From Pseudactinotalea sp. HY158 (GTDB lineage: Bacteria > Actinomycetota > Actinomycetes > Actinomycetales > Beutenbergiaceae), in contig NZ_CP045920.1 of the NCBI RefSeq assembly GCF_009660225.1, forward strand, positions 1,550,001 to 1,614,000: a stretch of 64,000 nt of DNA, in the 5' to 3' direction. Within the stretch, counting starts at the first letter, position 1. Each line of letters opens with the position of its first letter. Of the stretch, positions 1 through 11,852 are shown in pieces. A model generated the notes under the pieces. That model was not told where the DNA came from and ran no database searches. It saw only the letters and a program-made list of their open reading frames with translations. A program made the translations under genes and the position numbers.

Positions 1-688
1 GGATCGCGGTCTCGCCCTCGAAGGGCTGCCGGCCGGTGAGGAGCTCGTAGCACAGCACCCCGACGGCGTAGACGTCCGCGCGGGCATCCGCCCGGCCGTC
101 GGTGATGATCTCCGGTGCCAGGTAGGCGACCGTGCCGAGCAGGGTGCCGGTGCTCGCGGCGGTCGCCTCGGTCGCGGCCCGGGCGAGGCCGAAGTCGGCG
201 ACCTTGATGCCGCCGACCCCGCCGGCACCCGCGTTCGTCGCGACGAGCACGTTCTCGGGCTTGATGTCGCGGTGCACGAACCCCGCCCGGTGGGCCGCCG
301 CGAGGGCGTCGAGGATCGCGATCGTCACGTCGAGGGCGACGCCCACGCTCAACGCGCCCGCACGGCCGAGCAGTCGGCGAAGGTTCGTGCCCTCGACGTA
401 CTCCATCGTCAGGTAGGACGTCTCGCCCTCGCTGCCCTGGTCGAACACCTGGACGACGCCGGGGTGGGCGAGCCGGGCGGCCGCACGGGCCTCCCGCCGG
501 AACCGGGCCGCGACGTCCGTGCCCTCCGCCAGGTGGGGGTGCATGAGTTTGAGCGCGACCTCGCGGTCGAGCCGGCGATCGCGGGCGCGATAGACCGTGG
601 CCATCCCGCCGCGGGCGATCCTGGCGACGACCTCGTAGCGACCGTCGATCAGCCGGCCGATCAGAGGATCTGTCACAGTGGTCGCCAC
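1..688 (-). CDS. pknL: Serine/threonine protein kinase, PknL-like (partial, C-terminus outside window)
   Basis: The first 229 codons of a Hanks-type kinase read leftward off the window edge. Visible landmarks are the Gly-rich loop IARGGMATVYRA (residues 24-35), the ATP-anchoring Lys in EVALKLM, the catalytic loop HRDIKPENVL and the metal-binding ADFGLA, so the catalytic domain looks active. The start is GTG 688, exactly six bases after a TAGACT hexamer, which suggests a leaderless message even though the LysM gene ends only 38 bases upstream. The name rests on context: a Rv2175c-like protein and a prenyl synthase lie close by, as around M. tuberculosis pknL. Any transmembrane or sensor domain would be in the missing C-terminal part. 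Confidence 0.87.
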   Translation of the reverse strand, partial: MATTVTDPLIGRLIDGRYEVVARIARGGMATVYRARDRRLDREVALKLMHPHLAEGTDVAARFRREARAAARLAHPGVVQVFDQGSEGETSYLTMEYVEGTNLRRLLGRAGALSVGVALDVTIAILDALAAAHRAGFVHRDIKPENVLVATNAGAGGVGGIKVADFGLARAATEATAASTGTLLGTVAYLAPEIITDGRADARADVYAVGVLCYELLTGRQPFEGETAI

Positions 689-726
689 GTGCGCAGTCTA
701 CGGCGCCGCCCGGCGGGACTCCCGCC

Positions 727-2139
727 TCAGCCGAAGCGTGTCATGAGGCTCGTGACGTTGGCGACGTAGGAGCGGGTGTCCGAGGCCAGGCCGTACTTCT
801 GCACCGACCCGAGCCCCTGGTAGTAGCCGCCGATCGCCTCGTCGGTGCTGTCGGCGTGGTCGGTGAGCCACTTGATGAAGCGCACCCCGGCGGTCACGTT
901 GTCCCGGGCGTCGAGCAGGTTGAGCTCGCGTCCGACCATCCCGCCGATCCACGCGCCCGTGCTCGGGATCACCTGCATCGTGCCGATCGCGTTCGCGGGG
1001 GAGACCGCCCGCTGGTTGATCCCGGACTCCTGCTGGGCGATCGCCAGCGCGAGGGCCGGGTCCACGCCGTACTGGCGGGCGGTGGAACGGATGAGGTCGC
1101 GCAGCTGCGAACTCGAGGGCACGTTCATCGCCAGCAGGGCGTACTTGTTGTCGTTGGCGGCGCGCACGACGTCGTCCGGGTAGGTGTAGTGCAGGAACGT
1201 GTTCGGCACGAGCTGCGGTCGATCCGCGCCGGCCGGCGACGAGCCGGAGCCGCCGCCGGAGCCGGGGATCGTCAGGGTCTGACCGACGTAGATCGTGGCG
1301 GCGGAATTGAGGCCGTTCGCCTTGACGATCGCCGCGACGGTCGATCCGTAGCTGCGGGCCAGCGCCCCGACCGTGTCGCCGGAGACGACCTTGTGCCTGC
1401 CGGCCGACGAGGCTCCCGTGGAGGACGAGGACCCCGAGCCGCCCGAGGACGACGAGGACGGGGGCGCGGCGGTCGTCGAACCGCCCGCTGAGCCGGGGAT
1501 CGTCAGGGTCTGACCGACGTAGATCATCGCCGCGGCGTTGAGCCGGTTCGCCCGGACGATCGCGCCGACGCTCGAGGAGTACCGGATCGCCAGCGCCCCG
1601 ACGGTGTCGCCGGAGACGACCTTGTGCTTGGCGGTCGACGAGGCTCCCGTCGAGGGGGCGGACGTCGACGGCTTCTGGGCGGGCTGCCGGGGCGAGGTCG
1701 CCGGGGTGCTGCCGGCCGGGATCGTCAGCCGCTGACCGATGCGGATGAGGGCCGAACGATCGAGGTCGTTGGCGCGGACGATCGCGGGGACCGAGCTGCG
1801 GTAGGTCTTCGCGAGTGCCCAGACCGTGTCGCCGGCGACCACCCGGTGCGTGATCGTGCCCGGCTTCTTCGCGGTCGGCACGGCGCTCACGGCCCGGTTC
1901 GCGGCGGTCGGCGTCGTCGCCGTCGTCGGGGTCGTCGTCGGGGTGTGCTGCGGCGCCGAGCGAACGAAGGCCGGCGGGACGGACCGCGGCGCCTCGTGGG
2001 CGGGCGCCGCCGACGCGGGTGAGGCGTAGGTGAGCGAGACGGCCGTGGCGCCGATGATCGCGCCGGCCGCGGTCATGAGGGTCGTCCCGCGCGGAGTGGA
2101 GCGTTGGGCAGGGGTCCGTCGAGCAGCGGCGCGGGCCAT
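727..2139 (-). CDS. Secreted triple-LysM lytic transglycosylase
   Basis: This is a predicted cell-wall hydrolase of 470 residues. A twin-Arg-poor signal-like N-terminus with a hydrophobic stretch ends at ASPASAAPA, so export is likely. Three LysM peptidoglycan-binding repeats follow (about residues 78-125, 155-200 and 235-280), each with a GDTV core and separated by Ser/Gly-rich linkers. The C-terminal 120 residues form an SLT goose-lysozyme-like domain with the expected catalytic Glu in AIAQQESG. The start is ATG 2139 because AAGGAG sits five bases upstream; a GTG six bases earlier would overlap that ribosome site. LysM repeats 2 and 3 are nearly identical at DNA level, which points to recent duplication. 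It lies just upstream of the kinase gene on the same strand and could be co-transcribed with it. Confidence 0.9.
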   Translation of the reverse strand: MARAAARRTPAQRSTPRGTTLMTAAGAIIGATAVSLTYASPASAAPAHEAPRSVPPAFVRSAPQHTPTTTPTTATTPTAANRAVSAVPTAKKPGTITHRVVAGDTVWALAKTYRSSVPAIVRANDLDRSALIRIGQRLTIPAGSTPATSPRQPAQKPSTSAPSTGASSTAKHKVVSGDTVGALAIRYSSSVGAIVRANRLNAAAMIYVGQTLTIPGSAGGSTTAAPPSSSSSGGSGSSSSTGASSAGRHKVVSGDTVGALARSYGSTVAAIVKANGLNSAATIYVGQTLTIPGSGGGSGSSPAGADRPQLVPNTFLHYTYPDDVVRAANDNKYALLAMNVPSSSQLRDLIRSTARQYGVDPALALAIAQQESGINQRAVSPANAIGTMQVIPSTGAWIGGMVGRELNLLDARDNVTAGVRFIKWLTDHADSTDEAIGGYYQGLGSVQKYGLASDTRSYVANVTSLMTRFG

Positions 2140-2252
2140 GAGCACTCCTTACGAATGCGGCGACACGCCGCCGTTGGGCCGGGACGGGTGTGCCGAACGT
2201 GATGTATGAGACGGGTGTGACAGTAGTGGCTAACGAGAATGCGCACAACCCG

Positions 2253-2258
2253 TAGCCT
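2253..2258 (+). promoter_or_regulatory. -10 hexamer for leaderless Rv2175c-like gene
   Basis: TAGCCT lies six bases before GTG 2265 with no Shine-Dalgarno sequence between them, the arrangement expected when transcription starts on the first base of the start codon. The same spacing recurs at many other genes in this window. No good -35 box is evident. The 125-base divergent gap with the LysM gene holds this element. Confidence 0.55.
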
Positions 2259-2264
2259 GGGCCG

Positions 2265-2645
2265 GTGACCACAGCTGCGGAACTCCCGGACATGACCACG
2301 CCGACCTGGACGTCCGTCCCCGACGTCGCCGAGATGCTCGAGCTCCCGCTCCGGCGGGTGCGGACGCTCATCACGGATCGGGCCCTGCTCGCGATCCCGG
2401 TCGGCACCGAGGCGATCCGGTCCGTGCCCGCGCAGTTCCTGCTCCCCGCGGGTCACCCGAAGGGGCCGGCGCCGCTGCCCGCACTGCGGGGGACGATCAT
2501 CGTGCTCGCCGACGCCGGGCTGACGGATCGGGAGATCGTCGACTGGCTCTTCGCCGAGCGGTCCGAACTCGGAGCGAGCCCGCTGGCGGCCCTGCACCAG
2601 GGCCGCACGACGACCGTGCGCAGGCTGGCCCAGACGGTCGGCTGA
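2265..2645 (+). CDS. Rv2175c-like DNA-binding protein (winged/MerR-like HTH), putative kinase substrate
   Basis: The product is a 126-residue protein. An N-terminal helix-turn-helix region (VPDVAEMLELPLRRVRTLI, about residues 18-36) is followed by a compact C-terminal domain with the family's D(R/T)EIVDWLF motif. This matches Rv2175c of M. tuberculosis, a DNA-binding protein phosphorylated by PknL near its N-terminus. The present protein also begins with a Thr-rich tail, so phosphorylation by the adjacent kinase is a reasonable inference. GTG 2265 is preferred because of the -10 element six bases upstream; an in-frame ATG at 2292 is the alternative. It is transcribed divergently from the LysM and kinase genes. 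Confidence 0.8.
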   Translation: MTTAAELPDMTTPTWTSVPDVAEMLELPLRRVRTLITDRALLAIPVGTEAIRSVPAQFLLPAGHPKGPAPLPALRGTIIVLADAGLTDREIVDWLFAERSELGASPLAALHQGRTTTVRRLAQTVG

Positions 2646-2700
2646 ACGGTCGCCGGTGCCACGGTGGCCACCGGTGGCCCGGCGTGGGGGTCAGTGGGGG

Positions 2701-3798
2701 TCAGTGCGTGCGCGTGACCGCGGCGTCCGCGAGGTGCCGGAGCCGGGCGGCGTCCTCGGGGTCCGCCCCGAGCGCGTCGATCGCCGCCCTGCCGGTCGCC
2801 AGCCGCTCTGCGATGAGTTCCTCCACCTGGGCCTGCGCGCCCGTGTCCGTGAGGATCCGGCGGACGCGATCGACCTCGGCCGGCCCCAGGTCGGCCCGGC
2901 CGAGCGCCCGGCGGAGGGTGTCGCGCTCGGCGGGGCCCGCGAGCGTCATCCCGAGCGTCACGAGCACGGTCCGCTTGCCCTCACGCAGGTCGTCGCCCGC
3001 GGGCTTGCCGGTGACGTGCGGATCGCCGAAGACGCCGAGCACGTCGTCGCGGAGCTGGAAGGCCTCGCCGATCGGCAGGCCGACCGTGCCGATCGCGTCG
3101 GACTCGGCGGCGGAGGCCCCGGCCATGGCCGCGCCGAGGCGGAGCGGGTACTCCACCGAGTACCGTGCGGACTTGGAGCGGATGACCCGGCGGGCCCGGT
3201 CGAGCTCGACGGCGGGATCATCCGACCACGGCGCCGACTGCGCGTAGATGTCGAGGTATTGACCGATCGTGACCTCGGCCATCATGGTCTCGACCAGCGC
3301 GGCCGAGGAGGCGTACCGGGCGGGGTCGAGCAGGGCGATCGCGGCGTGCAGATCGGCGCTCGCCGCGACGAGCAGCAGGTCGCCCAGCAGAATCGCGCCC
3401 GCCGCACCGAAATGCTCCGGGTCGGAGATCATGCCGCGCTCCTCGTGCAGCGCGGTGAACCGCCGGTGGCTCGCGGGCAGGCCGCGGCGCGTGAGGGAGC
3501 CGTCCATGAGGTCGTCGTGGACGAGGGCGGCCAGCTGGAAGATCTCCAGGCCCGAGCCCGCCCGGACCTCGGCGGCGGCGAGTGGCTCGCCCGAGAACAC
3601 GCGCCACCCGGCCGCCAGGAACGCGGCGCGGAGCCGCTTGCCGCGGGCGAGGAGGGGCGCCGACACGGTGAACAGGTCGTCGATCTCGCCGCCCACCCCG
3701 GCGAATCGATCGTGCGTCTCGGTCATGGTCGTGGCCACGCGTGCCGCCACGGCGGAACGAAGGTCATCCAGCCACACGGGCCCGTCCACGTCACTCAC
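2701..3798 (-). CDS. Polyprenyl (geranylgeranyl-type) diphosphate synthase
   Basis: This 365-residue trans-prenyltransferase condenses isopentenyl diphosphate onto an allylic diphosphate in isoprenoid synthesis. It carries both aspartate-rich metal-binding motifs: the first in LVHDDLMD and the second in FQLRDDVLGVFGD. GKRLRAAF near residue 50 is the isopentenyl diphosphate-binding region. GTG 3798 (VSDVDG) is chosen because TAGAGT lies seven bases upstream; an upstream extension of 30 Arg-rich residues is in frame but looks non-coding. The order kinase, Rv2175c-like, prenyl synthase mirrors M. tuberculosis pknL-Rv2175c-idsA2, suggesting IdsA2-like activity. Chain length of the product cannot be read with certainty. 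Confidence 0.9.
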   Translation of the reverse strand: MSDVDGPVWLDDLRSAVAARVATTMTETHDRFAGVGGEIDDLFTVSAPLLARGKRLRAAFLAAGWRVFSGEPLAAAEVRAGSGLEIFQLAALVHDDLMDGSLTRRGLPASHRRFTALHEERGMISDPEHFGAAGAILLGDLLLVAASADLHAAIALLDPARYASSAALVETMMAEVTIGQYLDIYAQSAPWSDDPAVELDRARRVIRSKSARYSVEYPLRLGAAMAGASAAESDAIGTVGLPIGEAFQLRDDVLGVFGDPHVTGKPAGDDLREGKRTVLVTLGMTLAGPAERDTLRRALGRADLGPAEVDRVRRILTDTGAQAQVEELIAERLATGRAAIDALGADPEDAARLRHLADAAVTRTH

Positions 3799-3941
3799 AC
3801 CCCGCACTCTACGCGGCCGCGGGACCGCCGTCGGCCCGGCCCCGGAGGCCCTCCCTCCACAACGGACCCGCGATGCGTGCCGATCCACAGCCTCGGGGCC
3901 GGCCGAGACGCCGCCGGGGGCCGCCGTGATCGGCTGGGGCC

Positions 3942-5047
3942 ATGATCGACACCGACGTCCACACCCTCGACCTCGACGACCCGGCCGAGGTCGTCGCCTA
4001 CGTGCCCTACCGGCTCGGCTTCCGGCCCGAGAACTCCCTCGTCGTGCTCTCGGTGCGCCGACACGGCCCGGACCGCGTCGGCCTCGGCCTCGTCGCCCGA
4101 ATGGATCTGGCGGACCTGGCCGATCCCCGGCTCGAGCGGACCCTGCTCTCGGAGATCACCGGTCACCTGAGCGCCGAGCACTGCGTGGCCGCCTGGCTCC
4201 TCGCCTACTGCGACCCGGCCGAGGCCGGCGAACCGGCGACGCTCGAGCGGGCCCGCCGCGTCCTGGCCCCGTGGCGGCGCGACCCGCGCACCTCGGCCGG
4301 CCGCTGCTACCTCGTCTCCGGCGCGCGCTGGTACTGCCTCGAGTGCACCCACGACCCGGCCTGCCCGCCGAACGGCCGCGGGCGGGGCGAACTCGACTCG
4401 ACCGCGATCGCCGCGGCCATGGTCGTCCACGGCCACGGGGTCGCCCCACCCGCGCCGCCCTCGTGCGGGTGCGGGCCGACAGCGCCCCGGCGGCCTCCCG
4501 CGCCCAGGGGGCCTGCGCGGCCCGGGTCGAGGAACTCGCGCGGCAGTCGGGGGCGGGCCGGCGCTCCGCGTGGCGACGGCGCAGCGCCCGGGCCTGGGAC
4601 GACGCCCTCGCGGAGGGGGCACCGGAACCGAGCCCGGCACGGTACGGCCTCCTGCTCGCCGGACTGACCGACCGGGCCGTGCGGGACGCCGTCGTGACCG
4701 CCGCCGCCGGCCGCTGCGGCGTCGAGGAGGCCCTCGCCCGGCCCGAGGCGGTCGACGCGGCCTTCGGTGCTGCGGAGCCGCCCGAGTCCGGCCCGATCGA
4801 CCGGGCCGTGGCCCTCCTCGAGAACACGATCCGCCACTCGAGCGTCGAGTCCTCCCCGCCCGCCTGGACCGTCACCGCCTGGCTCGCGTGGTGGGTCGGC
4901 GACGGCGCGCGCTGCGACCTGCTCCTCGCGGAGGCCGAACGCGTCGACCCCGGCTATCGGCTGGCCGTGCTCCTGCGTCGAATGCTGGACGCGCGGATCC
5001 CACCGGGATGGGTCCGCGGCGTCGAGGAGGGCGAACGGCAGCCGTGA
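3942..5047 (+). pseudogene. DUF4192 family protein, interrupted by a one-base frameshift
   Basis: Two consecutive reading frames together make one DUF4192 protein of about 368 residues. The first frame (from ATG 3942) gives the family start, with AYVPYRLGFRPENSLVVLSV, and runs to MVVHGHGVAP near base 4445. The second frame continues with TRAALVRVRADS and runs to the stop at 5047 with the C-terminal family signature AWLAWWVGDGARC. The break lies in GCCCCACCC, where one missing C would restore the frame. Function of DUF4192 is unknown; it is widespread in actinobacteria. Because the rest of the gene is well preserved, a sequencing error is as likely as a true mutation. Confidence 0.8.
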
Positions 5048-5096
5048 CACCGCCCGGACCGCTAGGGTTTGGTCATCGAGACAAGGGAGCGTGCTC

Positions 5097-5477
5097 ATGG
5101 CTGTCGTGGTCGGATTCCTCGCAAACAACGAAGGGCGTGCGGCGCTGCGGGGCGGCATCGCCGAGGCCGGGCTCCGCGGTGAGGACCTCGTGGTCCTCGT
5201 GTACCCGATCCAGGGACCGGAACCGGTCGACGTCTCCGCCACGGCGGCGGAGGCGAGGGCGACGCTGGCGGACGCGGGCGTGAGCGGCGACATCCGGGAA
5301 CCGGTCCGCAGCGAGGACCTGGCCGAGGAACTCCTGCGCGTGGCCGAGACGAGCGACGCGAACCTCATCGTGATCGGGCTGCGTCGCCGCTCGCCCACGG
5401 GCAAGCTCATCCTCGGCTCGAACGCTCAGCGGATCCTGCTCGATTCGCCGACGCCGGTGCTCGCGGTCAAGCCCTGA
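5097..5477 (+). CDS. Universal stress protein family (UspA-like)
   Basis: A single-domain Usp fold of 126 residues. It starts with a beta strand MAVVVGFLANNEG and ends with the nucleotide-binding signature GLRRRSPTGKLILGSNAQRI followed by PTPVLAVKP, matching G-2x-G-9x-G(S/T), so ATP binding is plausible. ATG 5097 has AAGGGAG seven bases upstream; a TAGGGT hexamer at about 5063 is a likely -10 that would give a short leader. The gene ends 13 bases before gcvT on the same strand, so read-through into the glycine cleavage operon is possible. Confidence 0.85.
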   Translation: MAVVVGFLANNEGRAALRGGIAEAGLRGEDLVVLVYPIQGPEPVDVSATAAEARATLADAGVSGDIREPVRSEDLAEELLRVAETSDANLIVIGLRRRSPTGKLILGSNAQRILLDSPTPVLAVKP

Positions 5478-5490
5478 CGGGGACTCCGCC

Positions 5491-6627
5491 GTGGCCCATC
5501 CACCGCCCCGCGCGGGCGACGAGGAGCCACCCGCGAGCGCCCTGAGGAGCCCGCTGGCGGCCGCGCACGCACGAGCCGGCGCCACGATGACCGGCTTCGC
5601 CGGCTGGGAGATGCCGCTGCGGTTCGGTTCCGAGCTGGCCGAGCACGCCGCCGTGCGCACCCGGGCCGGCGCGTTCGACCTGTCGCACATGGGCCAGCTC
5701 GAGGTGCACGGTCCCGACGCGGCCAGGCTGGGGGAGTGCTCGTTCGTCTCCCGGATCGCGAACCTGGAGCCCGGCCGTGCCCGCTACACGATCATGGTCG
5801 GGCCGGACGGGGGGATCGTCGACGACCTCATCGTCTACCGCCTCGCCGCGGACGACCTGCTCATCGTGTGCAACGCCGCGAACCGGGTGCGCGTGGGCGA
5901 TCGCCTGGCCGCGGCCGCCCGGCGGCTGCGGGCGACGGTCGTCGATCGCACGAGCCACCGCGCCCTCATCGCCGTGCAGGGCCCGGCCGCCGCGCGGGCC
6001 CTCGCCGGGCTCGTGCCCGCCGAGGCGCTCACCATGCGACCCTTCCGATGCGCCCAGGCCGTGGCCCGACCGCCCACTGGGCCGACTGTGCCGGTGCTGC
6101 TCGCCCGCACCGGCTACACCGGCGAGGACGGCTATGAGCTCGCCGTGCCCGCGGCGAGCGCCGTCGCGATCTGGGAGGGACTGCTCGCGGCCGGCGAGCC
6201 GCTCGGGCTCGTTCCGTGCGGGCTCGCCGCCCGCGACTCCCTCCGCCTCGAGGCGGGGATGGCCCTGTACGGCAACGAGCTGACCGAGGACCTCACCCCC
6301 GCCGGCGCCGGCCTCGGGCGCCTCGTCGACCTCGGGCGGGAGTTCGTCGGCCGAGCGGCACTCGTCGAACGGGCCGGGGAGACCACGAGCCTCGTCGCGC
6401 TCGCGGGCGAGGGACGTCGCGCGGCGCGGCCCGGCGACGCCGTCCTGGCGGGCGGGAGACGGATCGGGCGGATCACGTCCGGGGCCCTCTCGCCCACGCT
6501 CGGTCACCCGATCGCATTCGCGCGCTGCGAGCGGCCCGTCCCGGTGGGCAGCGAGCTCACGGTCGACGTCCGTGGCCGGGAGCAGGTCATGCGGGTCCGG
6601 GAGCCCCCCTTCTACCGCAGGCCGTGA
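5491..6627 (+). CDS. gcvT: Glycine cleavage system aminomethyltransferase (T protein)
   Basis: The T protein takes the aminomethyl group from lipoylated H protein, releasing ammonia and passing the one-carbon unit to tetrahydrofolate. The 378-residue product has the typical N-terminus (MTGFAGWEMPLRFGSELAEH), FDLSHMGQ, the central YTGEDGYELAVP motif and the C-terminal barrel with GRITSGALSPTLGHPIAFA. The GTG start at 5491 gives an N-terminal extension of about 16 residues relative to the core fold. It is first in a gcvT-gcvH-gcvP operon, with 72 bases to gcvH. No glycine riboswitch was recognised in the short gap upstream. Confidence 0.95.
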   Translation: MAHPPPRAGDEEPPASALRSPLAAAHARAGATMTGFAGWEMPLRFGSELAEHAAVRTRAGAFDLSHMGQLEVHGPDAARLGECSFVSRIANLEPGRARYTIMVGPDGGIVDDLIVYRLAADDLLIVCNAANRVRVGDRLAAAARRLRATVVDRTSHRALIAVQGPAAARALAGLVPAEALTMRPFRCAQAVARPPTGPTVPVLLARTGYTGEDGYELAVPAASAVAIWEGLLAAGEPLGLVPCGLAARDSLRLEAGMALYGNELTEDLTPAGAGLGRLVDLGREFVGRAALVERAGETTSLVALAGEGRRAARPGDAVLAGGRRIGRITSGALSPTLGHPIAFARCERPVPVGSELTVDVRGREQVMRVREPPFYRRP

Positions 6628-6699
6628 CGGACCTCGAAGGACCTTGAAAGAACGGTGCGACCGCAGCGATGATCGAGGAACGGATCGAACGGAGACCGC

Positions 6700-7067
6700 A
6701 TGAGCCACCCCACCGACCGGGCCTACACGGCCGAACACGAATGGGTCCGGATCGAAGCCGGCGTCGCGACCGTCGGCGTCACGAGCTACGCGACCGAGGC
6801 GCTCGGCGACGTCGTCTACGTCGACCTGCCCGAGGTCGGAACCGAGGTGATCGCGGGCGCGGCCTGCGGCGAGATCGAGTCCACCAAGAGCGTGAGCGAC
6901 CTGTTCTCGCCCGTGAGCGGCACGGTGTCCGGCGTCAATTCCGACCTGGAGGCGCACCCCGAGCGGGTCGATGCCGACCCGTACGGGCAGGGCTGGCTGT
7001 TCACGGTGACCGTGACCGACGTCGGGCCGACCATGGACGCCGCCGCGTACGCCGCGAGCGTGCGGGA

Positions 7068-7071
<4 letters not shown>
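6700..7071 (+). CDS. gcvH: Glycine cleavage system H protein
   Basis: This 123-residue lipoyl carrier shuttles the aminomethyl intermediate between the P, T and L proteins. The lipoylation site is the Lys in EIESTKSVSDLFSPVSG, and the N-terminus has the standard YTAEHEWVRIE sequence. ATG 6700 is preceded by GGAGAC at a suitable distance. Its stop codon overlaps the GTG start of gcvP by four bases (GTGA), consistent with translational coupling. Confidence 0.96.
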
Positions 7072-9992
<2,921 letters not shown>

Positions 9993-10012
9993 ACCGGTAC
10001 CGTCCGAGCGAT

Positions 10013-10018
10013 TATAAT
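10013..10018 (+). promoter_or_regulatory. Consensus -10 box (TATAAT) upstream of sigA
   Basis: A perfect TATAAT at 10013-10018 stands out in this GC-rich DNA. No convincing -35 hexamer is seen 16-18 bases upstream (the region around 9990-9996 reads AATAAAC). Transcription from here would leave a leader of roughly 95 bases before the preferred sigA start at 10119. Confidence 0.6.
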
Positions 10019-10118
10019 GACGGGTAGTTGTGACTGCGAGAGCAGTCCGGGCCCACCATCCGATCCGATCGATCGCTTCGCCGAGGCTCTCCGAGCCTGG
10101 GCCGCCGAAAGGTATTCC

Positions 10119-11726
10119 TTGTCGTCTCGTCCCGCCATGCCCGCACTTCCGTCCGAGTTCTCGCACCCCGCCCTGCAGCAGGCGCTCGCGCGCGGAGTCA
10201 ACCGAGGAACCATCGACGCGGCCTCGTTCCGAATCGCGTGCGAGGACGCCGATGTCGCGCCTCGCCGCCTCAAGCACGTCCTCAAAGCCATGCAGGAAGC
10301 AGGTGTCACAGTGTCCGACATCCAGGCCACGGCGGTCGCCGCCACGAAGACCCGCAGCCGCACCGATGCCACGGTGACCAAGAAGACCGATTCCGGATCC
10401 GCCGCCGCGGAGAGCGCGCCGGTGCAGCAGCCGGCCGCCGGCAAGAAGGCGGCCAAGGCCCCGGCGAAGGCGGCCGCCCCGAAGGCGTCCACCGCGGCGA
10501 AGGCGGACCCGGAGCCCGCCGACGCGGAGGGCACGAAGGCCCCCGCGGCGAAGGCCCCCGCGGCGAAGGCCCCCGCCAAGAAGGCCCCGGCGAAGAAGGC
10601 CGCCGCGAAGAAGACGCCGGCGACCCGTAAGAAGGCCGCGACCTCGGTGGTCGAGCCGACCGGGGACGACGCCGAGACACCCGACGAGGTCGAGGAGGAG
10701 ACGACCGCGAAGACCACCACGGAGGACAAGGCCGCCGCGGCCGACCAGGGCGGCTTCGTCTACTCCGACGCCGACGACGACGATGCGCCCGCGCAGCAGG
10801 TCGTCACCGCGGGTGCGACGGCCGATCCGGTCAAGGACTACCTCAAGCAGATCGGCAAGGTGGCGCTCCTCAACGCCGAGCAGGAGGTCGAACTCGCCAA
10901 GCGGATCGAGGCCGGACTGTTCGCCGACGAGAAGCTCGCCGAGGAGGGGGCCTCGCTCAAGGGCAAGCTCCGCCGCGAACTCGAGTGGATCGCCCAGGAC
11001 GGCCGCCGGGCCAAGAACCACCTGCTCGAGGCGAACCTGCGTCTCGTCGTCTCACTCGCCAAGCGGTACACCGGCCGGGGCATGCTCTTCCTCGACCTCA
11101 TCCAGGAGGGCAACCTCGGGCTCATCCGTGCGGTCGAGAAGTTCGACTACACCAAGGGCTACAAGTTCTCCACGTACGCGACCTGGTGGATCCGGCAGGC
11201 GATCACCCGTGCCATGGCCGATCAGGCCCGAACGATCCGCATCCCCGTGCACATGGTCGAGGTCATCAACAAGCTCGCCCGGGTGCAGCGCCAGATGCTC
11301 CAGGATCTCGGCCGCGAACCCACGCCCGAGGAACTCGCCAAGGAACTCGACATGACCCCGGAGAAGGTGGTCGAGGTACAGAAGTACGGCCGCGAGCCGA
11401 TCTCCCTGCACACCCCGCTCGGGGAGGACGGCGACTCCGAGTTCGGCGACCTGATCGAGGACTCCGAGGCGGTCGTCCCGGCGGACGCCGTCTCCTTCAC
11501 CCTCCTGCAGGAGCAGCTCCACTCCGTGCTCGACACGCTCTCCGAACGCGAGGCGGGCGTCGTGCAGATGCGCTTCGGCCTGACCGACGGCCAGCCGAAG
11601 ACCCTCGACGAGATCGGGAAGGTCTACGGCGTCACCCGCGAGCGGATCCGCCAGATCGAATCGAAGACCATGTCGAAGCTGCGCCACCCCTCGCGCTCCC
11701 AGGTCCTGCGCGACTACCTCGACTGA
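10119..11726 (+). CDS. sigA: Primary RNA polymerase sigma factor SigA/RpoD
   Basis: The main vegetative sigma factor directs RNA polymerase to housekeeping promoters. From TTG 10119 it has 535 residues: an N-terminal alpha-helical region 1.1-like segment, a long Lys/Ala/Pro-rich linker (about residues 100-175) built from KAPA repeats, an acidic stretch, then region 1.2 ([17 protein letters not shown]), region 2 ([20 protein letters not shown], the -10 and melting region), region 3 and region 4 with [20 protein letters not shown] for -35 recognition. TTG 10119 is preferred because AAAGG lies six bases upstream; ATG 10137 is the alternative. A strong hairpin follows the stop. Confidence 0.95.
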   Translation: MSSRPAMPALPSEFSHPALQQALARGVNRGTIDAASFRIACEDADVAPRRLKHVLKAMQEAGVTVSDIQATAVAATKTRSRTDATVTKKTDSGSAAAESAPVQQPAAGKKAAKAPAKAAAPKASTAAKADPEPADAEGTKAPAAKAPAAKAPAKKAPAKKAAAKKTPATRKKAATSVVEPTGDDAETPDEVEEETTAKTTTEDKAAAADQGGFVYSDADDDDAPAQQVVTAGATADPVKDYLKQIGKVALLNAEQEVELAKRIEAGLFADEKLAEEGASLKGKLRRELEWIAQDGRRAKNHLLEANLRLVVSLAKRYTGRGMLFLDLIQEGNLGLIRAVEKFDYTKGYKFSTYATWWIRQAITRAMADQARTIRIPVHMVEVINKLARVQRQMLQDLGREPTPEELAKELDMTPEKVVEVQKYGREPISLHTPLGEDGDSEFGDLIEDSEAVVPADAVSFTLLQEQLHSVLDTLSEREAGVVQMRFGLTDGQPKTLDEIGKVYGVTRERIRQIESKTMSKLRHPSRSQVLRDYLD

Positions 11727-11757
11727 TCCCCGGCGACGCCGATCGCCCGGCACGGCA

Positions 11758-11792
11758 GAACGCCGCCGCCCCCGTTCGGGGCGGCGGCGTTC
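11758..11792 (+). terminator. Strong hairpin downstream of sigA
   Basis: A 15-bp perfect stem (arms 11758-11772 and 11778-11792, rich in GCC/GGC) closes a five-base CGTTC loop shortly after the sigA stop. No U-run follows; instead a 14-base direct repeat beginning GTTCTCGTCGC occurs at 11789 and 11806. It can serve sigA and the convergent small gene as a bidirectional terminator. Confidence 0.75.
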
Positions 11793-11852
11793 TCGTCGCT
11801 GTGCCGTTCTCGTCGCTGTACCGGCCGGGCCGTGGGGCCCGCCGGCGGCCGG

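Noticed and set aside
1260-1640. Direct repeats in the LysM gene as a possible CRISPR or mobile repeat
   Set aside because: They are duplicated LysM coding units in frame; no regular spacers exist. No CRISPR array was found anywhere in the window.
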